A stretch of DNA of 31,493 nt from a virus: IMG/VR virus record IMGVR_UViG_3300042566_000775, positions 1-31,493 of that record; one strand, written 5' to 3'. This document shows, in pieces, positions 7,509 to 14,512 of the stretch. Each line of letters opens with the position of its first letter. Position 1 is the first letter of the stretch. The position numbers and the translations under genes were made by a program. The notes under the pieces were generated by a model. It saw nothing but the letters and a program-made list of their open reading frames with translations. It was not told where the DNA came from and did no database searches.

Positions 7509-8368
7509 TCTAGTATTACTTGTTGCACCCATTGGCGCTGGGCTATTTCAAACAACAACTTTTCTCGATTGCCGTCAAACTCTAGTTTGGCAACAGGAAA
7601 GCGCAGTGGTTGTGCTTTTATATTATACACACTCTTGATGTTGTGTGCAACAAAAAAGTCTTGATGTTGATCAATGTAGTTTTGAACACGGCCATAAATG
7701 TCACTTAGGTTACGATCGTAAAATGCAACATTGAAGTCTGCACTGTAGTGACTGAATGGCCGGAACGCATCTTGGCCTATGTACTTATCGTTGTCGTTGG
7801 CAAGATCTTCTACAGTTTTGCCAATTTCGCAATAGTTTAGATAAACTGTGCCAAATTGTATGTCCCAAGTGCCGTACATACCTTGCAGATCTGGATCTAG
7901 TTTGTGAGCCTTGGGCATACCAAACCAAGTGCACACAAATCTTGGGTGAGTTCCTGCCGCCACACTTTCACAACGATGCACTGCCAAGTTCAAATTGGCC
8001 AGAGCTTGGCGCACAGACTCGGGTGCTGATTTCCAAAAGTCTGATGTTTGCTGATCTAGCAAGCCGTGATGCACTTCAAATATGTGGTGCAGATAATTGA
8101 GATAGTCTTGCGATAATTCAAACTTGCCATGTATGATGTGTTGGTGGCTGTTGATGGTATGCACACAATCCTGAATCATGGCCACAGCGCGATCATGCTC
8201 TTGTGCTGGAGTGCCAAATCCGTAGAATCTGTCAGGGTTGTCCATGGGCCAGGCTGTGCGTTGTAGCATACGCTCAACCCAGCGTTCAGCCAGCGGCGAA
8301 GGAATGATTCGAAATCGCAGATCAAGATCTTTGTTATGCCCTAGACTGATGCGCAAAAATTTAAACAT
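7505..8368 (-). CDS. Hypothetical phage protein, 287 aa, first gene of the uvsW operon
   Basis: No family is recognised. The protein is rich in His, Asp and aromatic residues. It has a long central part (DPDLQGMYGTWDIQFGTVYLNYCEIGKTVEDLAND) and the phrase DAFRPFSHYSADFNVAFYDR, but no known catalytic pattern. There are no signal peptide or membrane segments. It is co-transcribed with uvsW (ATGA overlap). A good sigma70-like promoter at 8374-8402 ends only 5 nt before its ATG, so its mRNA may be nearly leaderless; no Shine-Dalgarno site is present. Similar unassigned proteins accompany uvsW in aquatic T4-like phages as far as I recall, which is weak evidence. Confidence 0.65.
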   Translation of the reverse strand: MFKFLRISLGHNKDLDLRFRIIPSPLAERWVERMLQRTAWPMDNPDRFYGFGTPAQEHDRAVAMIQDCVHTINSHQHIIHGKFELSQDYLNYLHHIFEVHHGLLDQQTSDFWKSAPESVRQALANLNLAVHRCESVAAGTHPRFVCTWFGMPKAHKLDPDLQGMYGTWDIQFGTVYLNYCEIGKTVEDLANDNDKYIGQDAFRPFSHYSADFNVAFYDRNLSDIYGRVQNYIDQHQDFFVAHNIKSVYNIKAQPLRFPVAKLEFDGNREKLLFEIAQRQWVQQVILE

Positions 8369-8373
8369 ATAAC

Positions 8374-8402
8374 ATTATATACTTACTGCAACAACAAGTC
8401 AA
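8374..8402 (-). promoter_or_regulatory. Sigma70-type promoter for the uvsW operon
   Basis: On the minus strand TTGACT (8397-8402), a 17-nt spacer, and TATAAT (8374-8379). The -35 box overlaps the T-run of the terminator at 8401-8432, so terminator and promoter are back to back. The -10 box ends 5 nt before the ATG at 8368. Confidence 0.7.
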
Positions 8403-8432
8403 AAAAACAGGTACCTTTTTAGGGGTACCTGT
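8401..8432 (-). terminator. Intrinsic terminator closing the early gene block
   Basis: A perfect 9-bp stem (8407-8415 with 8424-8432, ACAGGTACC and its complement) with an 8-nt loop is followed on the minus strand by seven T. It lies downstream of the 38-codon gene and separates the 8.4-10.6 kb early block from the uvsW operon. Confidence 0.85.
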
Positions 8433-8457
8433 CAAAACCTGGACCGGAGCCAACCGT

Positions 8458-8574
8458 TTATTGTCCAGGGAAACCGTATCTCTCACACAGCAACTGCACC
8501 GCAGTCAGTACCAAACTCCACACAAGATTGCCAGTGAGTACCAGCACCAATACTGCGAGCCATCCCATTATCAT
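8458..8574 (-). CDS. Small single-pass membrane peptide, 38 aa
   Basis: The frame begins at the ATG at 8572-8574 with MIMGWLAVLVLVLTGN and ends in CERYGFPGQ before TAA. One hydrophobic helix covers residues 3-30. The gene starts 3 nt after the stop of the 72-codon membrane protein gene, with an AAGGCG sequence about 8 nt upstream, and lies just before the terminator. This order suggests a real last gene of the early block, perhaps a small inner-membrane effector partnered with its neighbour. Function unknown; the short length keeps confidence moderate. Confidence 0.55.
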   Translation of the reverse strand: MIMGWLAVLVLVLTGNLVWSLVLTAVQLLCERYGFPGQ

Positions 8575-8577
8575 TTG

Positions 8578-8796
8578 TTACGCCTTGGTACTGACTGTGG
8601 TCTTGAACAGGAAGCCAGCTAGAATATTCAAGCCCCAGGCCTGCAGCCAGGTGACTTCTCGAACTCCGGTGATCGCATCAACCAAGCATCCGTTCCACAG
8701 CATGTAAACTGGCCAGCTCAGTAGGAAGCTTATGCCCACCATCACTGCCACAGCACCAACTACAGTACCAAACATTTCAACAGCATTTTTGATCAT
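8578..8796 (-). CDS. Small two-pass membrane protein, 72 aa
   Basis: Two hydrophobic segments (about 8-34 and 51-66) flank a short loop with CLVDAITGVREVTW. The start has an AAGGAG site 6-7 nt upstream, which overlaps the end of the AAA+ ATPase gene region. Proteins with the phrase WLQAWGLNILAGFLF occur as small membrane proteins in diverse phages as far as I recall, without known function. It is co-transcribed with the ATPase gene upstream and the 38-codon membrane gene downstream, so these may act together at the inner membrane. Confidence 0.7.
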   Translation of the reverse strand: MIKNAVEMFGTVVGAVAVMVGISFLLSWPVYMLWNGCLVDAITGVREVTWLQAWGLNILAGFLFKTTVSTKA

Positions 8797-8806
8797 CAGT
8801 TACTCC

Positions 8807-9829
8807 TTAAGATGCTTTCATACAAGTTGTTTCGGCCATGCGCTTCCAGTTACCAGGAAAGCTCTTGCGCAAGTCTGCAATCTTGATTGCCATACGCAGG
8901 CTCATTTCACGCAACCGATTCTGATTATCATTCATGAAGTCAATGATCTCATCTTGCACACAGGGTTCAAAGTCATAGTCCGCAAACAACACACCGTCTT
9001 TGGCAATCTGCTTGATACGCAGGATCTTGTCACGCATGGTGTCCAAGGTCAAGTCCAAGTAGTGGCATCGGCTTTGCAGTGCATCCAAGTGGTCCCGCAG
9101 CTTCTGCGACTTCATCTTGTCAAATTTCAAGTTAGTGATAAAGATAGCACTGCCTTTGAACTCAAAACTGTCCGGAATACCTTCACGGCGCAGGCTGCTG
9201 GATTCACTCAACCAGGAGATCTTGCGCTTTTTGCCAGAGTCTAATGCGCCCTTGAGCAAGTTCAAGGCAACGTCATCCAGCAAGATACTGTCACAGTCGT
9301 CAAACACAACCACGCAGTTCTCATCTGAATATTTGTACAGGGTTTGGTACAGGCCAATTGGAGTAGCCGAGCCTTTGACAACTTCGGCACGGAGGCGCTT
9401 GCCTGCCAGTTTGTCAAACATAGTGGCTTTGTCAATTTCTTGCTCGACACCAAAGCTCTTGCCAACGCCGGGGGGACCGCTCACAATCATGGCACGGATG
9501 TCACCACTCACAGTGGCCTTGGTCATTTCGTGCAGGATGTCAAAACGCTCACGGATACGATCCATGGCCTGCTCGTCAGTTTCGACTGGAGCTACAGACT
9601 TCTCAAAGTGTACGGGGTTATCTTGCGTCATGTCGTTAGTGTATGCAATGTCTGCGATGTTGTCAACCTTGATTCTTACCACATCAAATTCTGCTCCAAA
9701 GTAACCATCGCTTTGCACAGTTACAAAGCCGCCGCGGGCACCAGTCTGGAAACCCTTGACCAGTTGGAACGTGACATCTTTCACAGGCTTGTTACGATAA
9801 ACACCATTTAAGACTCGAATTGCACTCAT
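8807..9829 (-). CDS. AAA+ ATPase, 340 aa
   Basis: Walker A is GPPGVGKS at 118-125 and Walker B is CVVVFDDCD at 172-180. A sensor-1-like Asn sits in SAIFITNLKF, and arginine-rich helices follow (SQKLRDHLDALQSRCHYLDL). The N-terminal about 80 residues form a separate beta-rich domain (VTFQLVKGFQTGARGGFVTVQSD). This is not RuvB or a T4 clamp loader subunit; it belongs to a group of single-AAA+ phage ATPases whose partner is unknown. It has an AAAAAGGAGCC Shine-Dalgarno site and its own promoter at 9860-9888. Position in the early block points to a role in host takeover or DNA metabolism (inference). Confidence 0.8.
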   Translation of the reverse strand: MSAIRVLNGVYRNKPVKDVTFQLVKGFQTGARGGFVTVQSDGYFGAEFDVVRIKVDNIADIAYTNDMTQDNPVHFEKSVAPVETDEQAMDRIRERFDILHEMTKATVSGDIRAMIVSGPPGVGKSFGVEQEIDKATMFDKLAGKRLRAEVVKGSATPIGLYQTLYKYSDENCVVVFDDCDSILLDDVALNLLKGALDSGKKRKISWLSESSSLRREGIPDSFEFKGSAIFITNLKFDKMKSQKLRDHLDALQSRCHYLDLTLDTMRDKILRIKQIAKDGVLFADYDFEPCVQDEIIDFMNDNQNRLREMSLRMAIKIADLRKSFPGNWKRMAETTCMKAS

Positions 9830-9859
9830 AGTTGGCTCCTTTTTGTGCGTTAAAAATAT

Positions 9860-9888
9860 ATTATAGCAGATTGCGATTTATTGGTCAA
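9860..9888 (-). promoter_or_regulatory. Early sigma70-type promoter P1 (for the AAA+ ATPase)
   Basis: On the minus strand TTGACC (9883-9888), 17 nt, TATAAT (9860-9865), with TGC before the -10. It is one of three near-identical promoters in 730 nt. The -35 overlaps the end of the 58-codon gene. Confidence 0.82.
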
Positions 9889-9892
9889 TCGC

Positions 9893-10069
9893 TTAGGCTG
9901 GGGCAAACAGTTTACCCATTTCGCGAAACACCACACGGAATGCACGGCATTCCTGATCAGTGAGCTGGTCCAGGGAATCTTGCATCTGTTCCAGAGTTTC
10001 CAACAGCCCGGGCAAGGCCCAATTTTGCTGATAATCCTGGACCACTTCAAGTGCTTGGGTAAAGTTCAT
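9893..10069 (-). CDS. Small hypothetical protein, 58 aa
   Basis: The frame runs from the ATG at 10067-10069 (MNFTQALEVVQDYQQNW) to TAA at 9893-9895 (REMGKLFAPA at the end). A strong Shine-Dalgarno site (AGGAGCC) lies 5-6 nt before the ATG, identical in type to that of the ATPase gene. Promoter P2 lies 33 nt upstream and P1 just downstream. The sequence is acidic and helical with one Cys. It is a well-supported early gene by signals alone; no family recognised. Confidence 0.75.
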   Translation of the reverse strand: MNFTQALEVVQDYQQNWALPGLLETLEQMQDSLDQLTDQECRAFRVVFREMGKLFAPA

Positions 10070-10101
10070 TTCTGGCTCCTGTTTTGCTTTGCTATGTGTA
10101 T

Positions 10102-10130
10102 ATTATAGCAAATTGGGAAATTCTGGTCAA
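10102..10130 (-). promoter_or_regulatory. Early sigma70-type promoter P2 (for the 58-codon gene)
   Basis: On the minus strand TTGACC (10125-10130), 17 nt, TATAAT (10102-10107), with TTGC before the -10. Its spacer is very similar to that of P3. Confidence 0.82.
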
Positions 10131-10327
10131 CCTTTTTTCACCGGAACACATACAAACGATTTTTGCATGGCAATCCGTAAATTAATGCTTTCGTTTACAG
10201 CAGGCAAACGCTGCCCTGGCGGGTTCATTTGCACAGTTACAATTTCGCGAACAGCGTTTTCGCAACTGGGCAGGTCAGCATAAGTGCCCATGAACGCCAT
10301 TGTAGTGATGTACAACAAAGTATACAT
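10127..10327 (-). CDS. Small phage protein, 66 aa
   Basis: The sequence begins with a mildly hydrophobic stretch (MYTLLYITTMAFMGTYADLP) that may form a beta-strand pair rather than a signal peptide. Two cysteines (C22 and C60) frame the rest and could pair if exported. A VTVQMNPPGQRLPAVNESINLRI segment and a short C-terminal FVCVPVKKG complete it. The ATG follows the stop of the 67-codon gene by one base and has only a weak ribosome site, which suggests coupled translation. Function unknown. Confidence 0.65.
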   Translation of the reverse strand: MYTLLYITTMAFMGTYADLPSCENAVREIVTVQMNPPGQRLPAVNESINLRIAMQKSFVCVPVKKG

Positions 10328-10328
10328 T

Positions 10329-10532
10329 TTATTGCTTTTTCAACAGGTCAAAAATCTGATTTTGCAGTTCGTTGACTTGGTCCAGTTCCACGTAAAAATC
10401 AGTAGTAGGATCGTAGTACATTCCTTCTTTCACATCGTAGTACAAGACCTGCCCGTTGGGATAGTGGAACGGGCCTTCGAGGCCTTTGCGGGCACCGTAC
10501 TCTTTGGCGTGTTTAAAAACAACATACGACAT
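10329..10532 (-). CDS. Small phage protein, 67 aa
   Basis: A Shine-Dalgarno site AAAAAGGAG lies 7 nt before the ATG, and promoter P3 lies just upstream, so this is the first gene of the early block. The N-terminal part is a small Tyr- and Gly-rich beta domain (FHYPNGQVLYYDVKEGMYYD), and the C-terminus is a short amphipathic helix (LDQVNELQNQIFDLLKKQ) that could form a coiled coil. No family recognised. Confidence 0.7.
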   Translation of the reverse strand: MSYVVFKHAKEYGARKGLEGPFHYPNGQVLYYDVKEGMYYDPTTDFYVELDQVNELQNQIFDLLKKQ

Positions 10533-10560
10533 TGCGACTCCTTTTTGCTACTGTTCTTGT

Positions 10561-10589
10561 ATTATAGCAAAATGGGAATTTTTGGTCAA
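10561..10589 (-). promoter_or_regulatory. Early sigma70-type promoter P3 (first promoter of the early block)
   Basis: On the minus strand TTGACC (10584-10589), 17 nt, TATAAT (10561-10566), with TTTTGC before the -10. An inverted repeat begins directly upstream of the -35. Confidence 0.82.
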
Positions 10590-10590
10590 G

Positions 10591-10629
10591 TACTACAAAA
10601 GTATACATATTTGCATGAATATTGTAGTA
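10591..10629. repeat. Nested inverted repeat abutting promoter P3
   Basis: The outer arms TACTACAA (10591-10598) and TTGTAGTA (10622-10629) are perfect complements with a 23-nt spacer. Within it, ATATT and AATAT (10607-10622) form an inner symmetric element. It lies immediately upstream of the P3 -35 box in a 154-nt gap with no other gene. It could be an operator or the 3' hairpin of the glycosyltransferase transcript; no T-run follows, so a terminator is unlikely. Confidence 0.45.
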
Positions 10630-10686
10630 GGTCTAGTCTAGAATTCTTGCCTGACCCCGGCGTGCAAAGATGGTCCTAGGTTGTTT

Positions 10687-11424
10687 TTATCGCCATAATT
10701 CTTGAATCACAGGTGCAGTGACTTGATGTGGTTTGGGTATTCCGTGAAATACCACTGCTGCGGTGTTGGGCGCTATGTTTACCCCACTGCTGGGTTGTCG
10801 ATATCGTCGGCGTGCAAAATCATATCCGCCATCCAGGCATTGCCAACGATAGCTTTCAAAATATTGATCTTGAAAAAAGCGCCTGCGATTGTGATCTATC
10901 ACAGCAGCAATGTAGTCTTGATCTCCAGGATACCCTTGTGTGGTCACATCCAAGGGGCGAGCTGTGAACTTCTGCCAAACATCTGCAAACTGTGGCACAT
11001 TGAACCACATCACACTGGAGTTTATTGTTTGCAATACTGGACGTTGCAGATACTTAAAATCTCGTATGCTCCAAAAATAAGCAGGATCAAGATCACGTAC
11101 AAAATCCAATTCACGCACTACTACCATGTCAAGATCAAAATACAACATGTTACCATCATAGTGCTGAGGATTAAACAACTGTAGCTTGTACCACCAGGAC
11201 TTTTTGGGTCCCGAAATACCCCAGTCGTCTAGTATATGCTTGATCATGTGAGGAGGCACTGAACGATCATGTTCAGTATACACATGAAATCGTATGTTGT
11301 TTTCAAACACACGCATCAACATGTTGTAGAGCTTTTCCACATACTCCCAGGAATAGCCCGAGCCGTGGATTACACAAGCACAGTCTATTGTGCCTGTAAT
11401 GCTGGGGCGATTCTTTTTAGCCAT
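10687..11424 (-). CDS. Glycosyltransferase, GT-A fold with DxD motif, 245 aa
   Basis: A DxD-type metal site (YFDLDMVV, residues 95-102) follows a GT8-like order: an N-terminal nucleotide-binding strand region, WWYKLQLF before the DxD, SSVMWFN in the acceptor region, and a C-terminal VFHGIPKPH, where the His and Gly would bind the diphosphate. Such enzymes move a sugar from a nucleotide sugar to a glycan or protein. An AAGGAA site precedes the ATG, which overlaps the upstream gene by 40 nt. It is the last gene of the minus-strand glycan pair at 10.7-12.2 kb. Donor and acceptor unknown. Confidence 0.75.
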   Translation of the reverse strand: MAKKNRPSITGTIDCACVIHGSGYSWEYVEKLYNMLMRVFENNIRFHVYTEHDRSVPPHMIKHILDDWGISGPKKSWWYKLQLFNPQHYDGNMLYFDLDMVVVRELDFVRDLDPAYFWSIRDFKYLQRPVLQTINSSVMWFNVPQFADVWQKFTARPLDVTTQGYPGDQDYIAAVIDHNRRRFFQDQYFESYRWQCLDGGYDFARRRYRQPSSGVNIAPNTAAVVFHGIPKPHQVTAPVIQELWR

Positions 11425-12239
11425 GTTCCTTTTTGCAATTCTTCTAGTGTGTATTCAGTGTGACATATTTCTACCAGCCATTGTGCTCGATCTATCAAGT
11501 ACGGGCGTTCAATACTGGCCAAGTCAATTCCCACAGGTGCAGCCAAGCTGGTGTGATCCACCAAGGGCCTTGTGCCTGCAATAGCTGCCTGTATTCCTGG
11601 TCCTGAGTTATAATTTATCACTGCGTGATACCCAAGATCAAAGTCAAACGAATCATAGGTGTTGTGCAGACGACGCGGCTGCTCAAATTTTACATCAGGC
11701 GGCAATTGGGGCAACGCAATTCTGGATCTTGGGTGTGGTCTAACAACAACTGGACGATCAGTGTGCTCACGCACCTGTTGCACAGTGTGGTAAACCCACT
11801 GCGACATGTTGGCAATGTTGGCCACTTGCAGGCTGTGCTGATGTTGCAGTGCTATAACAATTCCAGACTTGGTGTTTGATGGTGTTGTTGGGTTGATACC
11901 CAAATGTTTTGGACGGTCCCAATCCAGATTGTCACGATGTCCATAGTAGCCCTGAGCTGTAACATTGTTTACAGCAACTTTCCAGGTAATACCTCGTTTC
12001 AGTGCACCTACTTCAATTACAATTACTGGACGGTTTAGGGCACGATAGTGCTCGTACACTGTGCGATTTGGTGCCATACGGCCAGACCAAAGCACACTCC
12101 AGATCACTGCGCAATCTGAGTCCATGCTGTTTTCTTGAGTTGCAATTCCTGAGCTGCTCAAGCTATCGAGCACAGCAGCCATTATTGGTGCTGAGTTCAA
12201 TGCTGACTGCAAAGGAAAATACGCCGCTGAACGTATCAC
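11385..12239 (-). CDS. Capsule-biosynthesis-like glycan protein, paralogue A, 284 aa
   Basis: Translation begins at GTG (12237-12239); the N-terminus IRSAAYFPLQSALNSAP looks intact, so this start is favoured. The C-terminal half has the shared pattern of the family in this window: HTDRPVVVRPHPRSR at about 156-170, then a YNSGPGIQAAIAGTRPLV block (sugar-phosphate-binding-like loop), and ASIERPYLIDRAQW near the end. This resembles the Capsule_synth/KpsC-KpsS type, which are Kdo transferases of capsule assembly, although the assignment is by pattern only. Its start is 11 nt from the divergent start at 12251. Confidence 0.6.
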   Translation of the reverse strand: MIRSAAYFPLQSALNSAPIMAAVLDSLSSSGIATQENSMDSDCAVIWSVLWSGRMAPNRTVYEHYRALNRPVIVIEVGALKRGITWKVAVNNVTAQGYYGHRDNLDWDRPKHLGINPTTPSNTKSGIVIALQHQHSLQVANIANMSQWVYHTVQQVREHTDRPVVVRPHPRSRIALPQLPPDVKFEQPRRLHNTYDSFDFDLGYHAVINYNSGPGIQAAIAGTRPLVDHTSLAAPVGIDLASIERPYLIDRAQWLVEICHTEYTLEELQKGTWLKRIAPALQAQ

Positions 12240-12245
12240 TAAATA
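12239..12245 (+). promoter_or_regulatory. CTAAATA box for the plus-strand glycan genes
   Basis: CTAAATA ends 5 nt before the ATG at 12251, with no Shine-Dalgarno site. Its first base lies in the GTG start codon of the divergent gene, so the promoter-like box overlaps coding sequence. Confidence 0.4.
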
Positions 12246-12250
12246 TCCCT

Positions 12251-13033
12251 ATGAAATATACAGTAGTTACCACATTTAATCAAGAAGGTTACAATGTTTA
12301 TGGTCAACGCATGATTGAAACTTTTGTAAAAACATGGCCCCAGGATGTAGAACTATTGGTGTACACAGAAGGCTTTGCTATCAAATCCCCAGCCCCAAAC
12401 GTTCGTGTACTAGACCTAGCTGTGAGCAGTCCTGAACTTGTGGCATTCAAAAACCAGTGGCGCAATGTGCCCAAGGCCAATGGTCATCCATTCCCCGGAG
12501 CAGAGAAAAAAGCATTCAAATGGCAAGCGGTGCGTTTTAGCCACAAAGTGTACGCTATATTTCATGCAGCAGCAACGGCCAACAGCAAGTGGTTGATTTG
12601 GATGGATGGAGACATGGTGTGCCACAGTACTATTGATCACCAACAGCTTGGTAAGTTTTTCCCAGATTTAGTCGACTTGTGTTTTGCAGGGCGTACCAAC
12701 AAATTTAGCGAATGTGGTTTATACGGCATGAACTTGACATCGCCTAGGATACGTGAGTGGCTAACAGAATTTCAGCGCATGTATGATGATGCTGACAATG
12801 GTATCTTTACGCTGAAAGAGTGGCACGATAGCTTTGTGTTTGATGCTGTTAGATCACGTGTATCAGTTGCAGAATTGAATTGGAGCGCAGGACTCATCAC
12901 TGGTGAGGGACACCCGCTAATCAACTGTGCCTGGGGTGCGTATATTGACCATCTCAAAGGCAATCGCAAAACAAAAGGTCGTAGTGGACAAGACGATTTG
13001 CTGGTCAAACGCAAAGAGAAATACTGGCAATGA
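12251..13033 (+). CDS. Glycosyltransferase, GT-A type with DGD motif, 260 aa
   Basis: The ATG at 12251 opens MKYTVVTTFNQEGYNVYG, a typical GT-A N-terminus; longer in-frame starts would run through the divergent gene. A basic KKAFKWQAVRFSHKV segment precedes the metal site IWMDGDMV (DGD at 119-121), followed by AGRTNKFSECGLYGMNL and a C-terminal region with GQDDLLVKR. Proteins of this type are found in glycan clusters of aquatic T4-like phages. The stop overlaps the next start as ATGA, and five genes follow in one direction. Confidence 0.75.
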   Translation: MKYTVVTTFNQEGYNVYGQRMIETFVKTWPQDVELLVYTEGFAIKSPAPNVRVLDLAVSSPELVAFKNQWRNVPKANGHPFPGAEKKAFKWQAVRFSHKVYAIFHAAATANSKWLIWMDGDMVCHSTIDHQQLGKFFPDLVDLCFAGRTNKFSECGLYGMNLTSPRIREWLTEFQRMYDDADNGIFTLKEWHDSFVFDAVRSRVSVAELNWSAGLITGEGHPLINCAWGAYIDHLKGNRKTKGRSGQDDLLVKRKEKYWQ

Positions 13034-13842
13034 ACTGGACTTATCTCAGCAAAAACGGCATTGACGAATACATGCAGATGTTTGCTGCTGGTTCAGGCAG
13101 TGGTATAACTGCGCTGGAGTCTTTTGACTACGACAGCAACACTGATCCCTTGGTACTACGCGGCATCATGAAACACAAGATTATCAAACGCTGCTGGCAG
13201 GACGGTCGTCAATTTAGATACATGGACACTGGTTATTTTGGCAACAGACCTGGTCCACGCAATCCCAATGGTTGGAAATTTTATCATCGCATTGTGCCCA
13301 ACAACCTACAACACGATCAAGTTATTGCCAGGCCTGCTGATCGTTGGGAACGATTGGGACTGCAAATGAGACCGCATCAACAACACAGTAAGACCATACT
13401 GATTGCTGCCCCTGACGAAAAGCCTTGTGCATTCTATGGCATTACTTTGCATGACTGGCTAGAGCAAACCATTGCTACAATAAAACAGCACACTGACCGG
13501 CCTATACAAATAAGACAACGACCAGTGGCCCGTACTGCAAGAAAAACACAATCTGCTGAAGAATGGCTCACAGATGTGCATGCTCTAGTAACATTCAATT
13601 CAGTTGCTGCAACTGAAAGTGTGTTGGCCGGTGTACCAGTGTTTGTAACTGCACCTTGCAATGCTGCACGACCCATGGCCAATATAGATTTAAGTCGCAT
13701 TGAAGATCCTTGGTTTCCTGAATCAGATCAAGTGCATGCCTGGGCTTGCCATCTTGCATACGGACAATTTCATACCACTGAGCTAGCTGATGGAACAGCA
13801 GCTCGTATACTAAACGAGACCAAGGAGATATCAAATGCGTGA
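13030..13842 (+). CDS. Capsule-biosynthesis-like glycan protein, paralogue B, 270 aa
   Basis: The N-terminal half has YMDTGYFGN at 69-77, KFYHRIVPNN, and IARPADRW, shared almost phrase for phrase with the gene at 16652-17623. The C-terminal half has HTDRPIQIRQRP, then LVTFNSVAATESVLAGVPVFV and LAYGQFHTTELADGTAARILN. The block of small residues before the VLAGVPV segment is like the sugar-nucleotide or phosphate-binding loop of Capsule_synth proteins. It is probably a glycosyltransferase of GT-B type or a related enzyme. Overlaps: ATGA with the gene before, 8 nt with the next. Confidence 0.6.
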   Translation: MNWTYLSKNGIDEYMQMFAAGSGSGITALESFDYDSNTDPLVLRGIMKHKIIKRCWQDGRQFRYMDTGYFGNRPGPRNPNGWKFYHRIVPNNLQHDQVIARPADRWERLGLQMRPHQQHSKTILIAAPDEKPCAFYGITLHDWLEQTIATIKQHTDRPIQIRQRPVARTARKTQSAEEWLTDVHALVTFNSVAATESVLAGVPVFVTAPCNAARPMANIDLSRIEDPWFPESDQVHAWACHLAYGQFHTTELADGTAARILNETKEISNA

Positions 13843-14485
13843 ATTCATGGGATGGCACTTTCCTGACATTGAAAGCCACTTTCCAAAGATGCTGAAGAAA
13901 AGCGTGGACAAGGGCGGGCCCGCTGAATATCAGCAGCCAGTTAGATTGCGTAGCCTGAGCTATGTAAAGAACAAGCGAGTAGCTCTAGACGTTGGAGCTA
14001 ATGTGGGGCTGTGGAGTCGGGATCTTTGTCAACACTTTGAAAAAGTCATTGCGTTTGAGCCCGTGGACATGTTTCGCGAGTGTTTGGCCAAGAACGTTAC
14101 TAGCGATCGATTATGGGCCAGCCCCATGGCCCTGGGCGACACAGACATGCAAGCCACTATGGTGATTACAGAGGGCAACACTGGGCACAGTCATATTGAT
14201 CCCAACAAGGTGAACCAAGGCAATGTGCAGGTTGTGCGCCTGGATAACTTGAATATGGAAAACGTTGATTACATCAAGATTGATTGTGAAGGTTATGAAT
14301 ACAAAGTAATTCGTGGCGCTGAACAAACCATACGGCGTTGCAGGCCTCTAATTGTGCTAGAACAAAAACCACATGACATGTATTCCAAAGAATACAGTCA
14401 ACATGCTGCTATTGCACTGCTACAGTCCTGGGGCATGACCCGGCTAGACCAAGTCAAGGATGACTGGATCATGGGTTGGAACTGA
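13835..14485 (+). CDS. FkbM-family SAM-dependent methyltransferase, 216 aa
   Basis: The SAM-binding motif I is LDVGANVGLWS at 51-61, and an acidic strand end follows in AFEPVDMF. The family hallmark DYIKIDCEGYEYKVIRGA is present near 145-162, along with LIVLEQKP. FkbM enzymes O-methylate sugars or polyketides; within this island the likely substrate is a sugar hydroxyl of the glycan. The gene overlaps the previous one by 8 nt. Length is normal for the family. Confidence 0.85.
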   Translation: MREFMGWHFPDIESHFPKMLKKSVDKGGPAEYQQPVRLRSLSYVKNKRVALDVGANVGLWSRDLCQHFEKVIAFEPVDMFRECLAKNVTSDRLWASPMALGDTDMQATMVITEGNTGHSHIDPNKVNQGNVQVVRLDNLNMENVDYIKIDCEGYEYKVIRGAEQTIRRCRPLIVLEQKPHDMYSKEYSQHAAIALLQSWGMTRLDQVKDDWIMGWN

Positions 14486-14512
14486 TAATAAGATTATAAA
14501 ATAGGAAATAGC

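Noticed and set aside
8732-9244. Plus-strand open frame of 170 codons
   Set aside because: Antisense to the AAA+ ATPase and the membrane gene, which have clear motifs and ribosome sites.
12002-12250. N-terminal extension of the glycosyltransferase at 12251
   Set aside because: The extension is antisense to the divergent capsule-like gene and has no homology; the protein begins naturally at MKYTVV with a box just before it.
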